DNA from: Thinopyrum elongatum
Lineage: Eukaryota; Streptophyta; Magnoliopsida; Poales; Poaceae
DNA length: 64,000 nt
Assembly (NCBI GenBank): GCA_011799875.1
Contig: CM022303.1
Location: 546,795,368-546,859,367 of the forward strand
Direction of reading: 5' to 3'
Below are positions 46,491 to 56,806 of the stretch, in pieces. Numbering within the stretch: position 1 is the first letter of the stretch; every line of letters starts with the position of its first letter. The notes below the pieces were generated by a model. That model was not told the origin of the DNA. It did not search any database and saw only the letters and a list, made by a program, of their open reading frames with translations. The translations under genes were made by a program, and so were the position numbers.

Positions 46491-47309
46491 TCTGCAGCGA
46501 ACATGCGACCAAAGGAGTTTAGTGTTGAAAATGAAAAAAATAGATAGCATTTGTCCGGTTTTTATACATTGATTGATTTTCCAGGGATTTAAATGTGCAA
46601 AAATCAAATTTGATCTACATGAGACCCGTGATAGTGCACGAAAATGGATTGCAAAATCATATGTGTATGTGTCCCTGGGTGCATGTTTAGTCCCCATGCA
46701 AGAAATTTCTAACATCGAGAATCTTGATTTTAAAATCCAATAAATGCAAAACTAAGTTGAAATTCATGAAACTTATCGTGGTGTCATATGGACACCAATA
46801 GACTGTGATATTATTATTATTTTCAAATTTGATACAAGTTTTGATATAATCTTCTTACATACAAGAAATTATAAATAATTATCAACCAATATCGCAAACG
46901 AACTATTTTATTCGAACTGTGTGCGTTTGACCAACAATGTAAGTGACGTGCTTCGGTTAAGCAATAAAGTGGCAGAATTAATCATCAAAAATAAAAAATC
47001 AATATAATACGTGCCGCGCACACGTCCCGTGTGCCGTACGAGCATGCCTGAGTTGATGAGACGCATGCTAGCAGGCAGATCGGGAGGCCGAGGCATGCGC
47101 GTGTTCGCTACGCACTCACCGTGGGGCGTGCTAGTAGCTATGTGAAATGACCGTAGGCGTGCCAGCAGTCCGCTGCGCAGGCTCACTAGGAGGCGAGCCA
47201 ACTCTTTGACCGCCGCCCACCTCGCTCCCACGGCTCCATATTAATGGCGTGCCCGATCCGCTGGTCATAATAGGCTACCGTAGACCCCGTCCACAGTTGT
47301 CACCGCCGC
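46491..47309. other. non-coding part of CACTA-2
   Basis: AT-rich to about 46990, then GC-richer sequence leading into the next gene candidate. Nothing recognised as coding. Confidence 0.4.
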
Positions 47310-47938
47310 ATGGAGTGTATTAGGATTTTGCCGAAGTGCACCATCAGTGGGAGTGGCGACGCCGGGGCTGGTGAAGCGCCCGCGCAACGCATGAAGCTGG
47401 GTGCAGAGGTTGCTGTCGCCGCCAAAGAGGTCTCGCGCGGGCAGCAGCGCGACCTTGACTTCGTCGCCGTCGCCGTGCCTTCCCAGCCGGAGCAGGAGGT
47501 CCCCAGCTACTCCGGCAACGACTCCGACTCTGACGGAAAACCGGTTAGTGTCCCCCCCCCCCTTGTTGGGAACAGAAACCCTTGGTTATGTTCACCCAGT
47601 CCATGAAATCAGAGTAAGATTCGTTAGATCCGTGTACTGTATTGATTGTTTGAATGGTATCTATGGTTATTGATTAATTGTTTGTTCTGTACAAATGATT
47701 TTTTTGCTAATAATCCGACTAGGGTTAGCATGCGTGCTAATAATTCGTAGCCAGATCTTGAGAATTGATTTTGAATGTCCTACATATATGTTTGTGCCCT
47801 TTTTTTCTTCCAGATCTTGAGAATTGATTTTGAATGTCCTACATGTATGTTTCTGCCTTTTTTTTCTTCCAGATTGCCATGTACACAGATGAGGCTCCGT
47901 CCAGCGGAAACGACATACGCTGTATCTTCCCGCCTTGA
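47310..47938 (+). CDS. small two-exon passenger gene candidate (99 aa)
   Basis: Exon 1 is 47310-47543 (MECIRILPKCTISGSGDAG ... GNDSDSDGKP), donor CCG|GTTAGT. Exon 2 is 47873-47938, acceptor TTCCAG|ATT, reading IAMYTDEAPSSGNDIRCIFP to a TGA. Phase-0 junction, 99 residues; acidic Ser/Asp patch before the junction and no recognised domain. The 59 bp before the acceptor are tandemly duplicated (47753-47811 and 47812-47870), so two acceptors exist. The 3' flank leads into a subterminal-like repeat block. Function unknown; the model is inferred from splice consensus only. Confidence 0.45.
47753..47870 (+). repeat. 59-bp tandem duplication including a splice acceptor
   Basis: Two copies of 'AGATCTTGAGAATTGATTTT', then GAATGTCCTACATATATG-like sequence and a T-rich tract ending CTTCC. 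Each copy ends in a polypyrimidine tract followed by AG, so either could serve as the 3' splice site. Confidence 0.92.
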
Positions 47939-48231
47939 TTTATTTTACAGAGGCAACATGCAACTGTGCTAAACATATGAAATTATTCAGGGCTCTGCAC
48001 AAGCTGAATTTCAGTTTGTAACTTCATATGACAGATTATTCGGAACTCACTGTGTCGAGCCGCTATATGACTTCTCGGTGGCTGATCCTTTCGCAGAAAT
48101 AATACATGAAAAAGATTCTGAACAAAATGAATTTTATGTGTCTGAATAGTTTGAACCTTGTAATCTTTGAATTTGGGCCTTGTAATGCTGGAATTTGAAC
48201 CTTGCAATATTTATGGTATTTGTTATATAAC

Positions 48232-48540
48232 GTAATTGGATGTTTAATTTGGTCTTGCCATCATGTCATGTTACAAGTATATATATGTTGTTCTTCTGTA
48301 CATAGAGCATAGATGTTCTGCAGACAGAGCATATCACATCGCACACGGACCACATTAGGTAACCCGTCGGTGATGAATTCATCAATCGCAAATGGTTATA
48401 TACCAGCAAGCATTTGCCCACAACACACACGGCTTATTCCATCACAAACAACTCGGATGGATCAACTGTATGCCATGTATCGCACACGCAACTCTAATCT
48501 GATTCGTGCTTGATGTCTCCGCCATCGCTCGCACAGTTCG
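48232..48540. repeat. second, internal copy of a CACTA subterminal block
   Basis: 'GTAATTGGATGTTTAATTTG' at about 48232, 'TATATATGTTGTTCTTCTGT' and then 'ATCGCACACGCAACT' and 'TGATGTCTCCGCCATCGC' match, in order, the right subterminal region (49930-50400). It is internal, followed by 540 bp and then another passenger gene. Confidence 0.75.
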
Positions 48541-49085
48541 TCTTATTTTCCACGTATCACTGTGCGGGCCTCTGCTCGCGTCCCTCAGCGCGCTCTGCTC
48601 GCCGTTAGGCGCCGCGGTGCGCTCTGCTCGCGTCCGTCAGTGCGCTCTGTTGTCCGTCGGCGCGCTCTTCTCTCGTACCTCCACGCGCTCGGCTTGTGGA
48701 CAGCTTTTCCTTGTGTGTTCAACTGCTATATGAATATATATATATATATGGTTGCTCGCCGTTGAGGCGCAGTGGAGCGCTCTGCTCGCGTCCGTGCGCG
48801 CGCGCTCTGCCAGCGGTTGGGGCCTGCGCATGATCACATTGGGGGCCCATATGCATGCGTTGCGCCGCGCACGTCGCCACGATGCAGTTACGTGCGGCAC
48901 GATGGATTTACGCGCTGCAAATTAGAACTGCCATCCGGGTGTGCGGATATTCCAGTCCGTCCGGCTTCCCCATTAATTCTCGCGGCCATTATAACCTTAG
49001 TCTCTTCAACCTTTCGATCTCTCCCCACAACACAACAAGCACACCCACGACGACACATACAGAGAGGATATCTAGCGGCGCTCCA
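48541..49085. other. GC-rich repeat-bearing upstream region of the exonuclease-like pseudogene
   Basis: The motif 'GCGCTCTGCTCGCGTCCGT' recurs in variants at about 48590-48800. Further on, 48960-49080 resembles a plant 5' leader (CAACACAACAAGCACACCC) before ATG 49086. No other gene is seen. Confidence 0.45.
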
Positions 49086-49766
49086 ATGGAGTTCGGCGAG
49101 CATAAAGTCGAAACCCACGCGAGGGAGATGGATCTCACGATGGTGTACACCATCGACCCGGCCGTGGTGGAGGACTACATCAACACCGTGGAGCAGTTGC
49201 TTGCTGGAGACAAGTAAAAGGTGGTCGGCATCGACCTCCAGTACACCGCCGGTCTTCTCGGCAAAGATCAGAAGGTTGTCGTCGCCCAGTTGTGCGCGCG
49301 CCATCATGTCCTCATCTACCACTACTGCATGGCCATAGAGCCTTGCGACCGTTTCGCCAGGTTTGTCAACAGCACCGACTACAAGTTCGCTACGGTGGAA
49401 ACAACCGACGATGTAAAAGCGCTTAGGGTTATGGGCTTGGCCTGCAAGAACCTTGTCGAAATCCGTGAGCACTACAGGGTCTGGGGTCGCACAAAGGACT
49501 CCCTGGTTGAACTCGCCTCGGCCATCATCGACTCATACTACGAAAAGATGAAGCAGGATGCCAACAGAACACGTCCCGTATCCTGGCACGGGGCCTGGAT
49601 GCGGCAACTGGATGAACCTCACCTCAGGTTCACGGCCAAGAGCGTGTACACATGCTATGAGATGCACAGGCGAATCATTGACATGAGGAAGTGCCTCGTT
49701 ACCGAAATCGACGAGGCCGGATCGAGCCACAAGCAGAGCAGTAGCGGCAAGCGTCACAAGAAGTAG
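49086..49766 (+). pseudogene. 3'-5' exonuclease-like (WRN/RNase D fold) passenger, one internal stop
   Basis: One continuous frame of 227 codons from ATG 49086 (MEFGEHKVETHAREMDL), broken only by TAA at 49215-49217. The part after the stop resembles the DEDD 3'-5' exonuclease domain of plant WRN-like proteins: strand 'VVGIDLQYTAGLL', 'VVVAQLCARHHVLIYHY', 'TTDDVKALRVMGLACKN', and a C-terminal 'VSWHGAWMRQLDEP...YTCYEMHRRI'. Family members normally have D-x-E in the first motif and an acidic residue in the last; here the first reads D-L-Q and the last lacks it, so catalysis is unlikely. The tail is Ser/Lys-rich (SSSGKRHKK). The same 3' end is found in CACTA-1 at 2543-2645. Its 3' end faces the 50520 terminus. 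Confidence 0.65.
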
Positions 49767-50520
49767 ATGATGATCAGATGATCGTTTATCCTAGTTAATT
49801 ATGCATGTAATATATAGTTGACTTTGGTGTGTGGAAATGTCATGTGTGTAGTAGCCACCTATGTAATTATGCATGTAATAGTTTACTTTGGTGTGTACAA
49901 ATGGCATGTGTGTAGTAGCCACCTATGTAATTGGATGTTTAATTTGGTTATGCAACTATGTCCTTATAAGTGTGTATATATATGTTGTTGTTCTGTATAC
50001 AATCCCAACACACAACACACACGTCTTATTAGCAGCAATCGTCTGTGTTATTATCGGTCTTCGCACATATTTCTGATTACAGACCTGTTTGCCGCATATC
50101 ACACACATCTTGTTAAATTGAACCGTTTCTGTTATCTTGGCTCAACGCAAACAGTTCATCCGAGTGAACTGTTTGCCCTCTATCGCACACACCTTGATCT
50201 GTCTGACCGTTTCTTTTGTTCCACCTAATCACAAACAGTTCATCCGAGTGAACAATATGCCGTATATCGCACACACCTTCATCTGGCTGCCCGTTTCTGT
50301 TTTTCTGCCTCATCGCAAACAGTTCACTGAACTGAACCGTATGCTCCTCATCGCACACGCAACTAAATTCTGAACCGTGTTTGATGTATCCGCCATCGCA
50401 AACGTTTTGCATCTTTTTTGATGATTTTTTTACATCACCGTTTGCGATTAATGCATCACACACAGTTTCGTCAAAGGGTCTCTGATCGTAGTGTCGCGTT
50501 AGCAGCATCCTGCTATAGTG
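49767..50520. repeat. CACTA-2 right subterminal repeats and terminus
   Basis: Begins with a 3' UTR-like duplicated block ('ATTATGCATGTAATA' with 'TTGGTGTGT', twice). Repeats with 'TCGCACACACCTT', 'GTTCATCCGAGTGAAC' and 'CTGCCCGTTTCTGTT' follow, and then the internal 'CTCTGATCGTAGTG' and the TIR. Inverted counterpart of 2030-2542. Confidence 0.85.
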
Positions 50521-51740
50521 TTCGCAACAGTGTTTTGTTCAAAACTCTTCCAAACAAATGCACCACCATTAAGTGTGAAAACATAACCTGATTGAGATTT
50601 ATAATCATCTATGTTAGTCATGAAGCTAGCATCAGTGTAACCATTTACAACGAGTTCTTCATCCCCTCCATAAACTAGGAGCATGTCCTTTGTTATTCTG
50701 AGGTACTTCAGAATATTCTTAACTGTCGTCCAATGAGCCACTCCTAGATCACTCTGGTATCTACTACTAACACTTAGTGCATAAGAAACATCTGGTCTTG
50801 TACATATCATAGCATACATGATGGAACCAATAGCATAGGCATATGGTACTCCACTCCTTCACACTCGCTCATCAACTGTCTTGGGACATTGATTTCTGCT
50901 AAGTGTTATGCCATGTGACATTGGGAGAAATCCTTTCGTTGCATTCTCCATTTTAAATGTCTTTAAAACCTTGTCAATGTACGTGCTTTTGCTTAGTGCT
51001 ATAAGACGTCTTGATCTATCTCTATAGATCTTTATGCCAATATATATGCAGCTTCGCCTAAGTCTTTTATGGAAAACACACTCTTCAAATAGTCTTTTAT
51101 TGTGCCAAGATACTTTGTGTAATTCCCACTCAATAATATGTCATTTACATATAATATCAGAAATGCTACAGAACTCCCACGGAACTTCTTGTATACACAA
51201 GCTTCTTCATCATTTTTAATGAAGCCAAACTCTTTTACCACTTCATCAAAATGTTGATTCCAACTCCTGGAGGTTGGCTTCAAACCATAGATTGACCTTT
51301 GAAGCTTGCACACCTTTCCGGCATCCTTTGGATCGACAAAATCTTCTGGTCGTATCATGCATACATCCTCTTTCAGATTTCCATTTAGGAAAGCAGTTTT
51401 GACATCCACCTTCCATATCTCATAATCGAAATATGCAGCTATAGCCATCAAAATCCGCACAGACTTTAGCATTGCTATTGGAGAGAAAGTTTCATGATAA
51501 TCAACTCCCTCGACTTGCGAAAACACTTTTGCAACTACCATTGCTTTTTAGATGTTAGGTTACCATCCGCATCTATTTTTCTCTTGAAGATACATTTACA
51601 TTGTATGGGTTTTACACCCTCTCGAGGATCAACCAAGTTCCAAACTTTAATTTCTTACATGGACTCCATTTCAGATTGCATAGCTTTGAGCCATTCTTTT
51701 GAGCTGGGCGCCTCCATCGCTTCCTTGTAGCACAGGTTCA
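50521..51740 (-). pseudogene. copia reverse transcriptase and RNase H N-terminal part
   Basis: Minus-strand reading. The reverse transcriptase fragment is 51541-51032, with 'QVEGVDYHETFSPIAMLKSV', 'VDVKTAFLNGNL' and 'SIYGLKPTSRSWNQHFD'. The catalytic YVDD box reads YVND, an inactivating change in this family. The stretch up to 51740 ('EWLKAMQSEMES') and the connection region are broken by stops. RNase H starts at 50819 ('YAMICTRPDVSYALSVSSRY', 'GYTDASF') and is cut at 50524 by CACTA-2; it continues at 40138. Part of the Angela/BARE-like element. Confidence 0.9.
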
Positions 51741-52225
51741 TCTTCTTCTAAGATGAATATTTCATTGTGAAACCATTCAGAAGGTTTGATAACTCTTCTG
51801 ACCTACGCGATTCAGTTACAGTCTTAAATGGAGTTTCTACAGATGGTGTAGAAATTTTCGGTTCAGTTGTGTGGCCAAGTTCTGCAACAGATTCTGTTTC
51901 GTTAGTCCTTACTTCTAGAGATTCAATAATCCCATCGAGTTGTACTGTCCTCCCACTTGTTTCTTTAGCGAGAAACTCCTTCTCAAGAAAATGTCCATTC
52001 TTAGCAACAAACACTTTGTCTTTGTACTTTTGGTAGAAGGATTGCCCAATTGCTTCTTTGGGATAACCTACAAAGTAATACTTGTCTGCTTGGGGTCGAG
52101 CTTATTTGGTTGTAAACATTTTACATAAGTCCTGCAACCCTAAATCTTGAGATGCGACAAATTGGGTTTTTCCCCATTCCATAACTCATATGGTGTCGTC
52201 TCCACAGACTTAGGCGGTGCTCTGT
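51741..52225 (-). pseudogene. copia pol linker region (integrase C-terminal to RT)
   Basis: Minus-strand frame 52014-51748 (MFVAKNGHFLEKEFL) and a broken stretch to 52225 with 'YYFVGYPKEA', corresponding to the integrase C-terminal/linker region of copia polyproteins. At least two stops and a frameshift. Confidence 0.8.
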
Positions 52226-53166
52226 TTAGTGTATATGTTGTTGTTGTGCATATCCCCAAAATGATAAAGGCAGATCGGTAAATGACATCATTGACCTTAC
52301 CATGTCCAACAAAGTTTGATTATGCCTTTCAGATACTCTGTTTCTCTGTGGAGTTCCTCGAGGAGTAAGTTGGGATATAATTCCACAATCACTTAGATGT
52401 TTGCTAAACTCATGACTCAGGTATTCTCCTCTATGAACTGATCGTACAAATTTAATCTTCTTGCCACGATGATTCTCAACTTCATTCTGAAATTCCTTGA
52501 ACATTTCAAATGTTTTAGACTTAAGTTTCATCAAGTAAATATATCCATATCTACTTAAATCATTAGTGAAGGTTACGAAGTATAAGTATCCACCACGCAC
52601 CGGAATACTCATTGGACCACACACATCACTATGTAATATATCCAATATTTCAAGCGCCCATTCTGGGTGACCAATAGACAGGGTTTTAGTCATTTTACCC
52701 ATCAGACAAGCTTCGCATGTTTCAAATGATTCAAAATCAAATGATGTTAACACTCCATCTTTATGAAGCTTTTGCGTATGTTTCTTTCTGATATAAGACA
52801 ACAGTGCCACATGTATGTGGTATTATCGATCTTCTTAAGATGTTTAGCATTAATGTTATAGACAGCCTTTTCATGTTCAAGATCTAATATGAATAAACCA
52901 CCAATCATGGGTGCAAATCCATAAAACATATCCTTATAATATATTGAACAACCATTGTTCTCTGACTTATAAGAATAACCATCATTTATCAAACATGATC
53001 CAAAGATAATGTTCTTACATAACTTTGGAACAAAATCAAAATTATTCAGTTCTAAAACTAATCCTGAAGGTAATTTCAAAGACATGACGCCAACGGCTTG
53101 AGCAGCGATCCTATCACCATTCCCGACATGCATCACAACTTCATTTCTTCTAAGCTTCCGAATATT
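52226..53166 (-). pseudogene. copia protease C-terminal part and integrase
   Basis: The frame from 53136 (after an in-frame stop at 53167-53169) carries the part between protease and integrase ('GLFILDLEHEKAVYN', 'NTTYMWHC'), then shifts near 52800. The frame 52810-52226 holds 'CEACLMGKMTKT' (zinc-binding side), the first catalytic Asp in 'LHSDVCGPM', 'VTFTNDLSRYGYIYLM' and 'RQ.NRVSERHNQTLLDM'-like sequence. The second catalytic Asp region, usually D-x-G-G-E, reads VHRGEYLS here, so the integrase is inactive. Confidence 0.85.
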
Positions 53167-54015
53167 CTACAGTCCTTGCATCATGTTGCAAATGTTAGCA
53201 ACAGATCCGATATCAAATACCCATGACTTGGAATTTTCGGTGAGTAGAATGTCAATAACATTAATTTGTATAACTTTTATACATTTACCAGAAGACGTAT
53301 TCTTCTTACCCGCCAGATACTTCAAGCAATTTCTTTTCCAGTGTCTTTTCTCTTTGCAGTAGAAACATATAGTTTCACAAGATGCTCCACCCATGTTTCT
53401 CTTGGTGTTGCGTTTCTTTTTGAAATTTTCTGTTTTGTTCACCATCAACTTTTGTTGGTTCTGTAGTCCAATCTCATGGTTCTTGAGCATTGCTTCATAA
53501 AGCAAGGAGAACATCAAATCATCCTCTGGTGTCTTGGGAATATTAACTCCCATTGCAGTTATACTATCATAATAGTCTGTAATCCTGTTACCTTGCTCAA
53601 CTATCTTGCATTCATTCATTGCTTCAGCCATCTCATGAACCTCGGCTGGGTCTTTGTGATACAGAACTTCAAGTGCATCATCAATTTTGATAGTACTAAA
53701 TTGTTCATAATGTTTCTGTAACACTTAATCCATGCATGATAGCATAATACTTTTGACGACACTGAAATCATTCTTGCGAGACAAAAACACATTGATGACA
53801 TATTGAGACGCTCCAGGAGCCGGGTAGTCACCAAGTGGCAGATCCAGCACATATTCTTTCTTAGCACTCCTAATAACATATCTTAGAGTGTGGATCCAAT
53901 CCTCATAGTTTCCACCATTTGCAGTCAACTTTTCTCTCTCAAACAGAGGTGCTAAATTTAAACTATTGCAAGCCATTAATCTACAACAATAAACACAAGA
54001 TTCAATTTTAGACAT
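53167..54015 (-). pseudogene. copia gag and protease start
   Basis: Minus-strand gag from ATG 54015. 'LNLAPLFEREKLTANGGNYE' opens the conserved gag region, with a TAA stop at 53725-53727, after which the same frame continues (VLQKHYEQFSTIKIDD). The CCHC knuckle has decayed (CFYCKEKRHWKRNC). The protease active-site motif reads WVFDIGSVA where DTGS is usual. Ends at a TAG at 53167-53169. No 5' LTR lies upstream. Confidence 0.88.
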
Positions 54016-55049
54016 TTTCCATAATTAAACATTGCATTTAGTTGTTTTAATTAACAACATAAAATGTAGGCCCACTCAAATTAATATCTCTCATAATTAA
54101 CATTGAGTGATTCAAGATCCAAATCTAGTTCTTAGTCATTGATGTGGACATCACTAATGATGAGAATTTTGAAAGGTGGCCAAACTATTGCCGATCATAT
54201 CATGACTCTTGTTCATATTTCGATGCTTTGTGCTCCGAGCTCAAAACGATTCTGCTAGAACTTCAAGATAACCGAGTGCTATTTGCACACATGGTCTGAC
54301 CATCTCCGTCTAACATCTCTAATCTCGTTTGAACTCATGTGGACATGACCAAATCCGAGATGTTAGAATTTTGTAGACGGTTGCAACACTGGGAAGAGCA
54401 CCTTTTAACTTGATATTTACTGTGAGAGATCACCCTAATAATTAACTACTGTGCAATCAAAGGATGCAAACAACAAAGGGATAAACATCTCAGACAATTC
54501 ATAAAATCATGATATGGTATAGCCCTGGGCACAGGGAATCTCCGTGATCATCTTCAATCTCCTGTTGAAGCATCATAATGGCCAATATTTTGTTGTTGTG
54601 GCAATCGTTTCAAAGAACGGAGTTGTGGTGGCAATTTCAGAAAATATTGCCATGGCGACCGTTTCAAAAAACATTGTCGTGGCACCAAATTTCAGAAATT
54701 CCATCGTGGCACAAAATTATAGCTCCTCGTCCCGCGCCTAGTACACCTTCTTCTCATCGGGGTCCTCCGTGTACGTTTGCCATCGTCACCTATAACCTAT
54801 AGTCTATCTCTATGATATTTACATTAATGTGGCAATCTTGTGGTTCCAGCCATCATGCCGTGACACACAGGCCACTTAACATTACAACATATAACCATCT
54901 CATACATAAACTCATTATCATGACGAAGGCTATACCACATGATACATCCATTATGCATCATGATTTCCTACTGTTATTTACAATGTTTTTATACATAATA
55001 AAGCTTTATGGAGTAATTCTAATGCCTTTTCTCTCATAATATGCAAGGT
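54016..55049 (-). other. probable untranslated leader of the Angela/BARE-like element
   Basis: About 1 kb between the gag ATG and the gypsy LTR, with no credible frame on the minus strand. A long 5' leader is normal for BARE/Angela elements. It contains small direct repeats around 54610-54720 ('GTGGCAATTTCAGAAA' variants). No PBS complement was found, so the true 5' end is missing. The boundary at about 55049 is approximate. Confidence 0.45.
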
Positions 55050-56444
55050 TTACACAAAAAGGGAGAGTGCCGGTAGCTAGAATTCTGGACCTGAAAAAGC
55101 TACGTCAGAGTTACATATTCTGCACAACTCCAAATAAGCTAAAACTTCACGGAGAATTATTTTGGAATATATGAAAAATACTGGAGCAAATAACTACCGG
55201 AGGGGGCGACCTGGTGAGCATGATACACCAGGGCACGCCAGGCACCCAGGCGCGCCCTGGTGGGTTGTGCTCAGCCCAGCCCACCTCCGATGCCCATCTT
55301 CTGGTATATAAATCATTTTGACCTAGAAAAAATAAGGAGAGGACTTTTGGGAAGGAGCGTCGCCGTCTCAAGGCGGAACTTGGGCAGGAGCACTTTTGCT
55401 CTCCGGCGGAGCAATTCCGTCGGGGGAACTTCCCTCCCGGAGGGGGAAATCGAAGCCATCGTCATCACCAACAACCCTATCATCTTTGGGAGGGAATTCT
55501 CCATCAACATCTTCAACAGCACCATCTCCTCTCAATCCCTAGTTCATCTCTTGTGTTTAATCTTTGTACCGGAACCTTAGATTGGTACTTGTGGGTGACT
55601 AGTAGTGTTGATTACATCTTGTAGTTGATTAATATATGGTTTATTTGGTGGAAGATCATATGTTCAGACCCATTATGCTATTTAATACCCCTTCGATCTT
55701 GAGCATGATTATCATTTGTGAGTAGTTACTGTAGTTCTTGAGGTCACGGGAGAAATCATGTTGGAAGTAATCATGTGAACTTGATATTTGTTCGATATTT
55801 TGATGATATGTATGTTGTGATTCCCTTAGTGGTGTCATGTGAACGTCGACTACATGGCACTTCACCATCTTTGGGCCTAAGGGAATGCATTGTGGAGTAG
55901 TTATTAGATGACGGGTTGCTAGAGTGACAGAAGCTTAAACCCTAGTTTATGCGCTACTTCGTAAGGGACCGATTTGGATCCAAATGTTTAATGCTATGGT
56001 TAGATTTTATCTTAATACTTTTCTCGTAGTTGTGGATGCTTGCAAGGTGGTTAATCATAAGTGGGAGGTTTGTTCAAGTAAAGAACAGCAGCCAAGCAAC
56101 GGTCCACCCACATATCAAATTATCAAAGTAGCGAACGCAAATCAAACCAATATGATGAAAGTGACTAGATGAAATTCCCGTGTGCCCTCAAGAACACTTT
56201 ACTTATTATAAGAGACCATTTTGGCCTGTCCTTTGCCACAAAAGGATTGGGATACCTTGTTGCACTTTATTTACCGTTACCCTTACTTGTCTGTTACAAA
56301 TTATCTTGCTATCAAACTACCTGTTACCGACTATTTCAGTGCCTTGCTGAAAACCACTTGTCATTTCCTTCTGCTCCTCGTTGGGTTCGACACTCTTACT
56401 TATCGAAAGCAATACGATTGATCCCCTATACTTGTGGGTCATCA
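55050..56444 (+). repeat. 5'-truncated gypsy LTR (element A, Athila/Sabrina-like)
   Basis: Ends 'CCCCTATACTTGTGGGTCATCA'-like (last bases GGGTCATCA at 56444) and is followed by a PBS. It contains the CACC/GGTG palindrome block (55225-55275), TATA box TATATAAA at 55305-55312 and the leader 'GCGGAACTTGGGCAGGAGC'. The TGATACGTCTCC start expected for this LTR type is absent, so the 5' part has been lost next to the copia element. Confidence 0.75.
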
Positions 56445-56455
56445 AGACTCTTTTC

Positions 56456-56473
56456 TGGCGCCATTGCCGGGAA
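56456..56473 (+). other. PBS of gypsy element A
   Basis: TGGCGCCATTGCCGGGAA lies 11 bases after the LTR end, in the position and of the type (TGGCGCCGTTGCCGGGGA) used by many plant gypsy elements. Confidence 0.7.
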
Positions 56474-56520
56474 GTGAAGCGCTCTTGGTAAGTGGAAATT
56501 GGTAAGGAAAAATTATTACT

Positions 56521-56806
56521 ATGTGCCGAAATTTATTGTCACTTGTTACTATGGAAAACCATCCTTTGAGGGGTTTGTTCGGGGTATCTTCACCTCGACC
56601 GGAAGCACAATTGGTTGCCCCTCAACCTAAATCACCTACTGAAAATATTGGTTATGAAATTCCTTTGGGTATGATAGAACAACTGCTAGCTAATCCTTAT
56701 GCAGGAGATGGAACAGAACATCCTGATATGCACTTGATATATGTGGATGAAATTTGTGGATTATTTAAGCTTGCTGGTTTATCCGGAGATGAAGCTAAGA
56801 AGAAGG
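56521..56806 (+). pseudogene. gypsy element A gag, N-terminal part, cut by element B
   Basis: The frame starts MCRNLLSLVTMENHPLRGLF and reads 'NPYAGDGTEHPDMHLIYVDE', similar to the start of Athila-lineage gag. It is interrupted after 'GDEAKKK' by the LTR of element B. GAAGG at 56802-56806 should be the 5-bp target duplication; its partner would lie beyond this window. The rest of the gene is not visible. Confidence 0.7.

Larger units (their letters stand above)
40142..50520. mobile_element. CACTA-2: non-autonomous CACTA (DTC) transposon, 10.4 kb
   Basis: Left end CACTGGTACAGCGAGGTGCT (40142); right end, inverted, CACTATAGCAGGATGCTGCT (50520). The flanking 3-bp sites are TCC (40139-40141) and TTC (50521-50523), a duplication with one substitution; the copia RNase H coding resumes on the other side. 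Termini and subterminal repeats are those of CACTA-1, in opposite orientation. It carries a B3-domain pseudogene, small MITEs, a solo LTR, tandem arrays, a two-exon gene candidate and an exonuclease-like pseudogene. No transposase was recognised. Confidence 0.88.
37933..55049 (-). mobile_element. Angela/BARE-like copia retrotransposon, minus strand, interrupted by CACTA-2
   Basis: In minus-strand order: leader (54016 to about 55049), gag, protease, integrase, reverse transcriptase, RNase H, polypurine tract and 3' LTR (39744 to 37933). No 5' LTR or PBS is found; the 5' side is replaced by a gypsy LTR at about 55050. A 10.4-kb CACTA element sits in the RNase H coding region. Protein motifs and the LTR start ('GGAAATATGCCCTAGAGGC') place it with Triticeae Angela/BARE/WIS elements. 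Several stops, frameshifts and changed catalytic residues make it inactive. Confidence 0.88.

Noticed and set aside
44130..46715. Minus-strand frames of 60-156 codons in the 44-46.7 kb region
   Set aside because: They follow the tandem units and contain homopolymer-coded Gly/Pro runs; not conserved between units.
2030..50520. One giant 48-kb CACTA with ends at 2030 and 50520
   Set aside because: These two ends are inverted copies, but their flanks do not match (TAT against TTC). Each has a better partner (11445 and 40142) with a matching 3-bp duplication and host-frame continuity.
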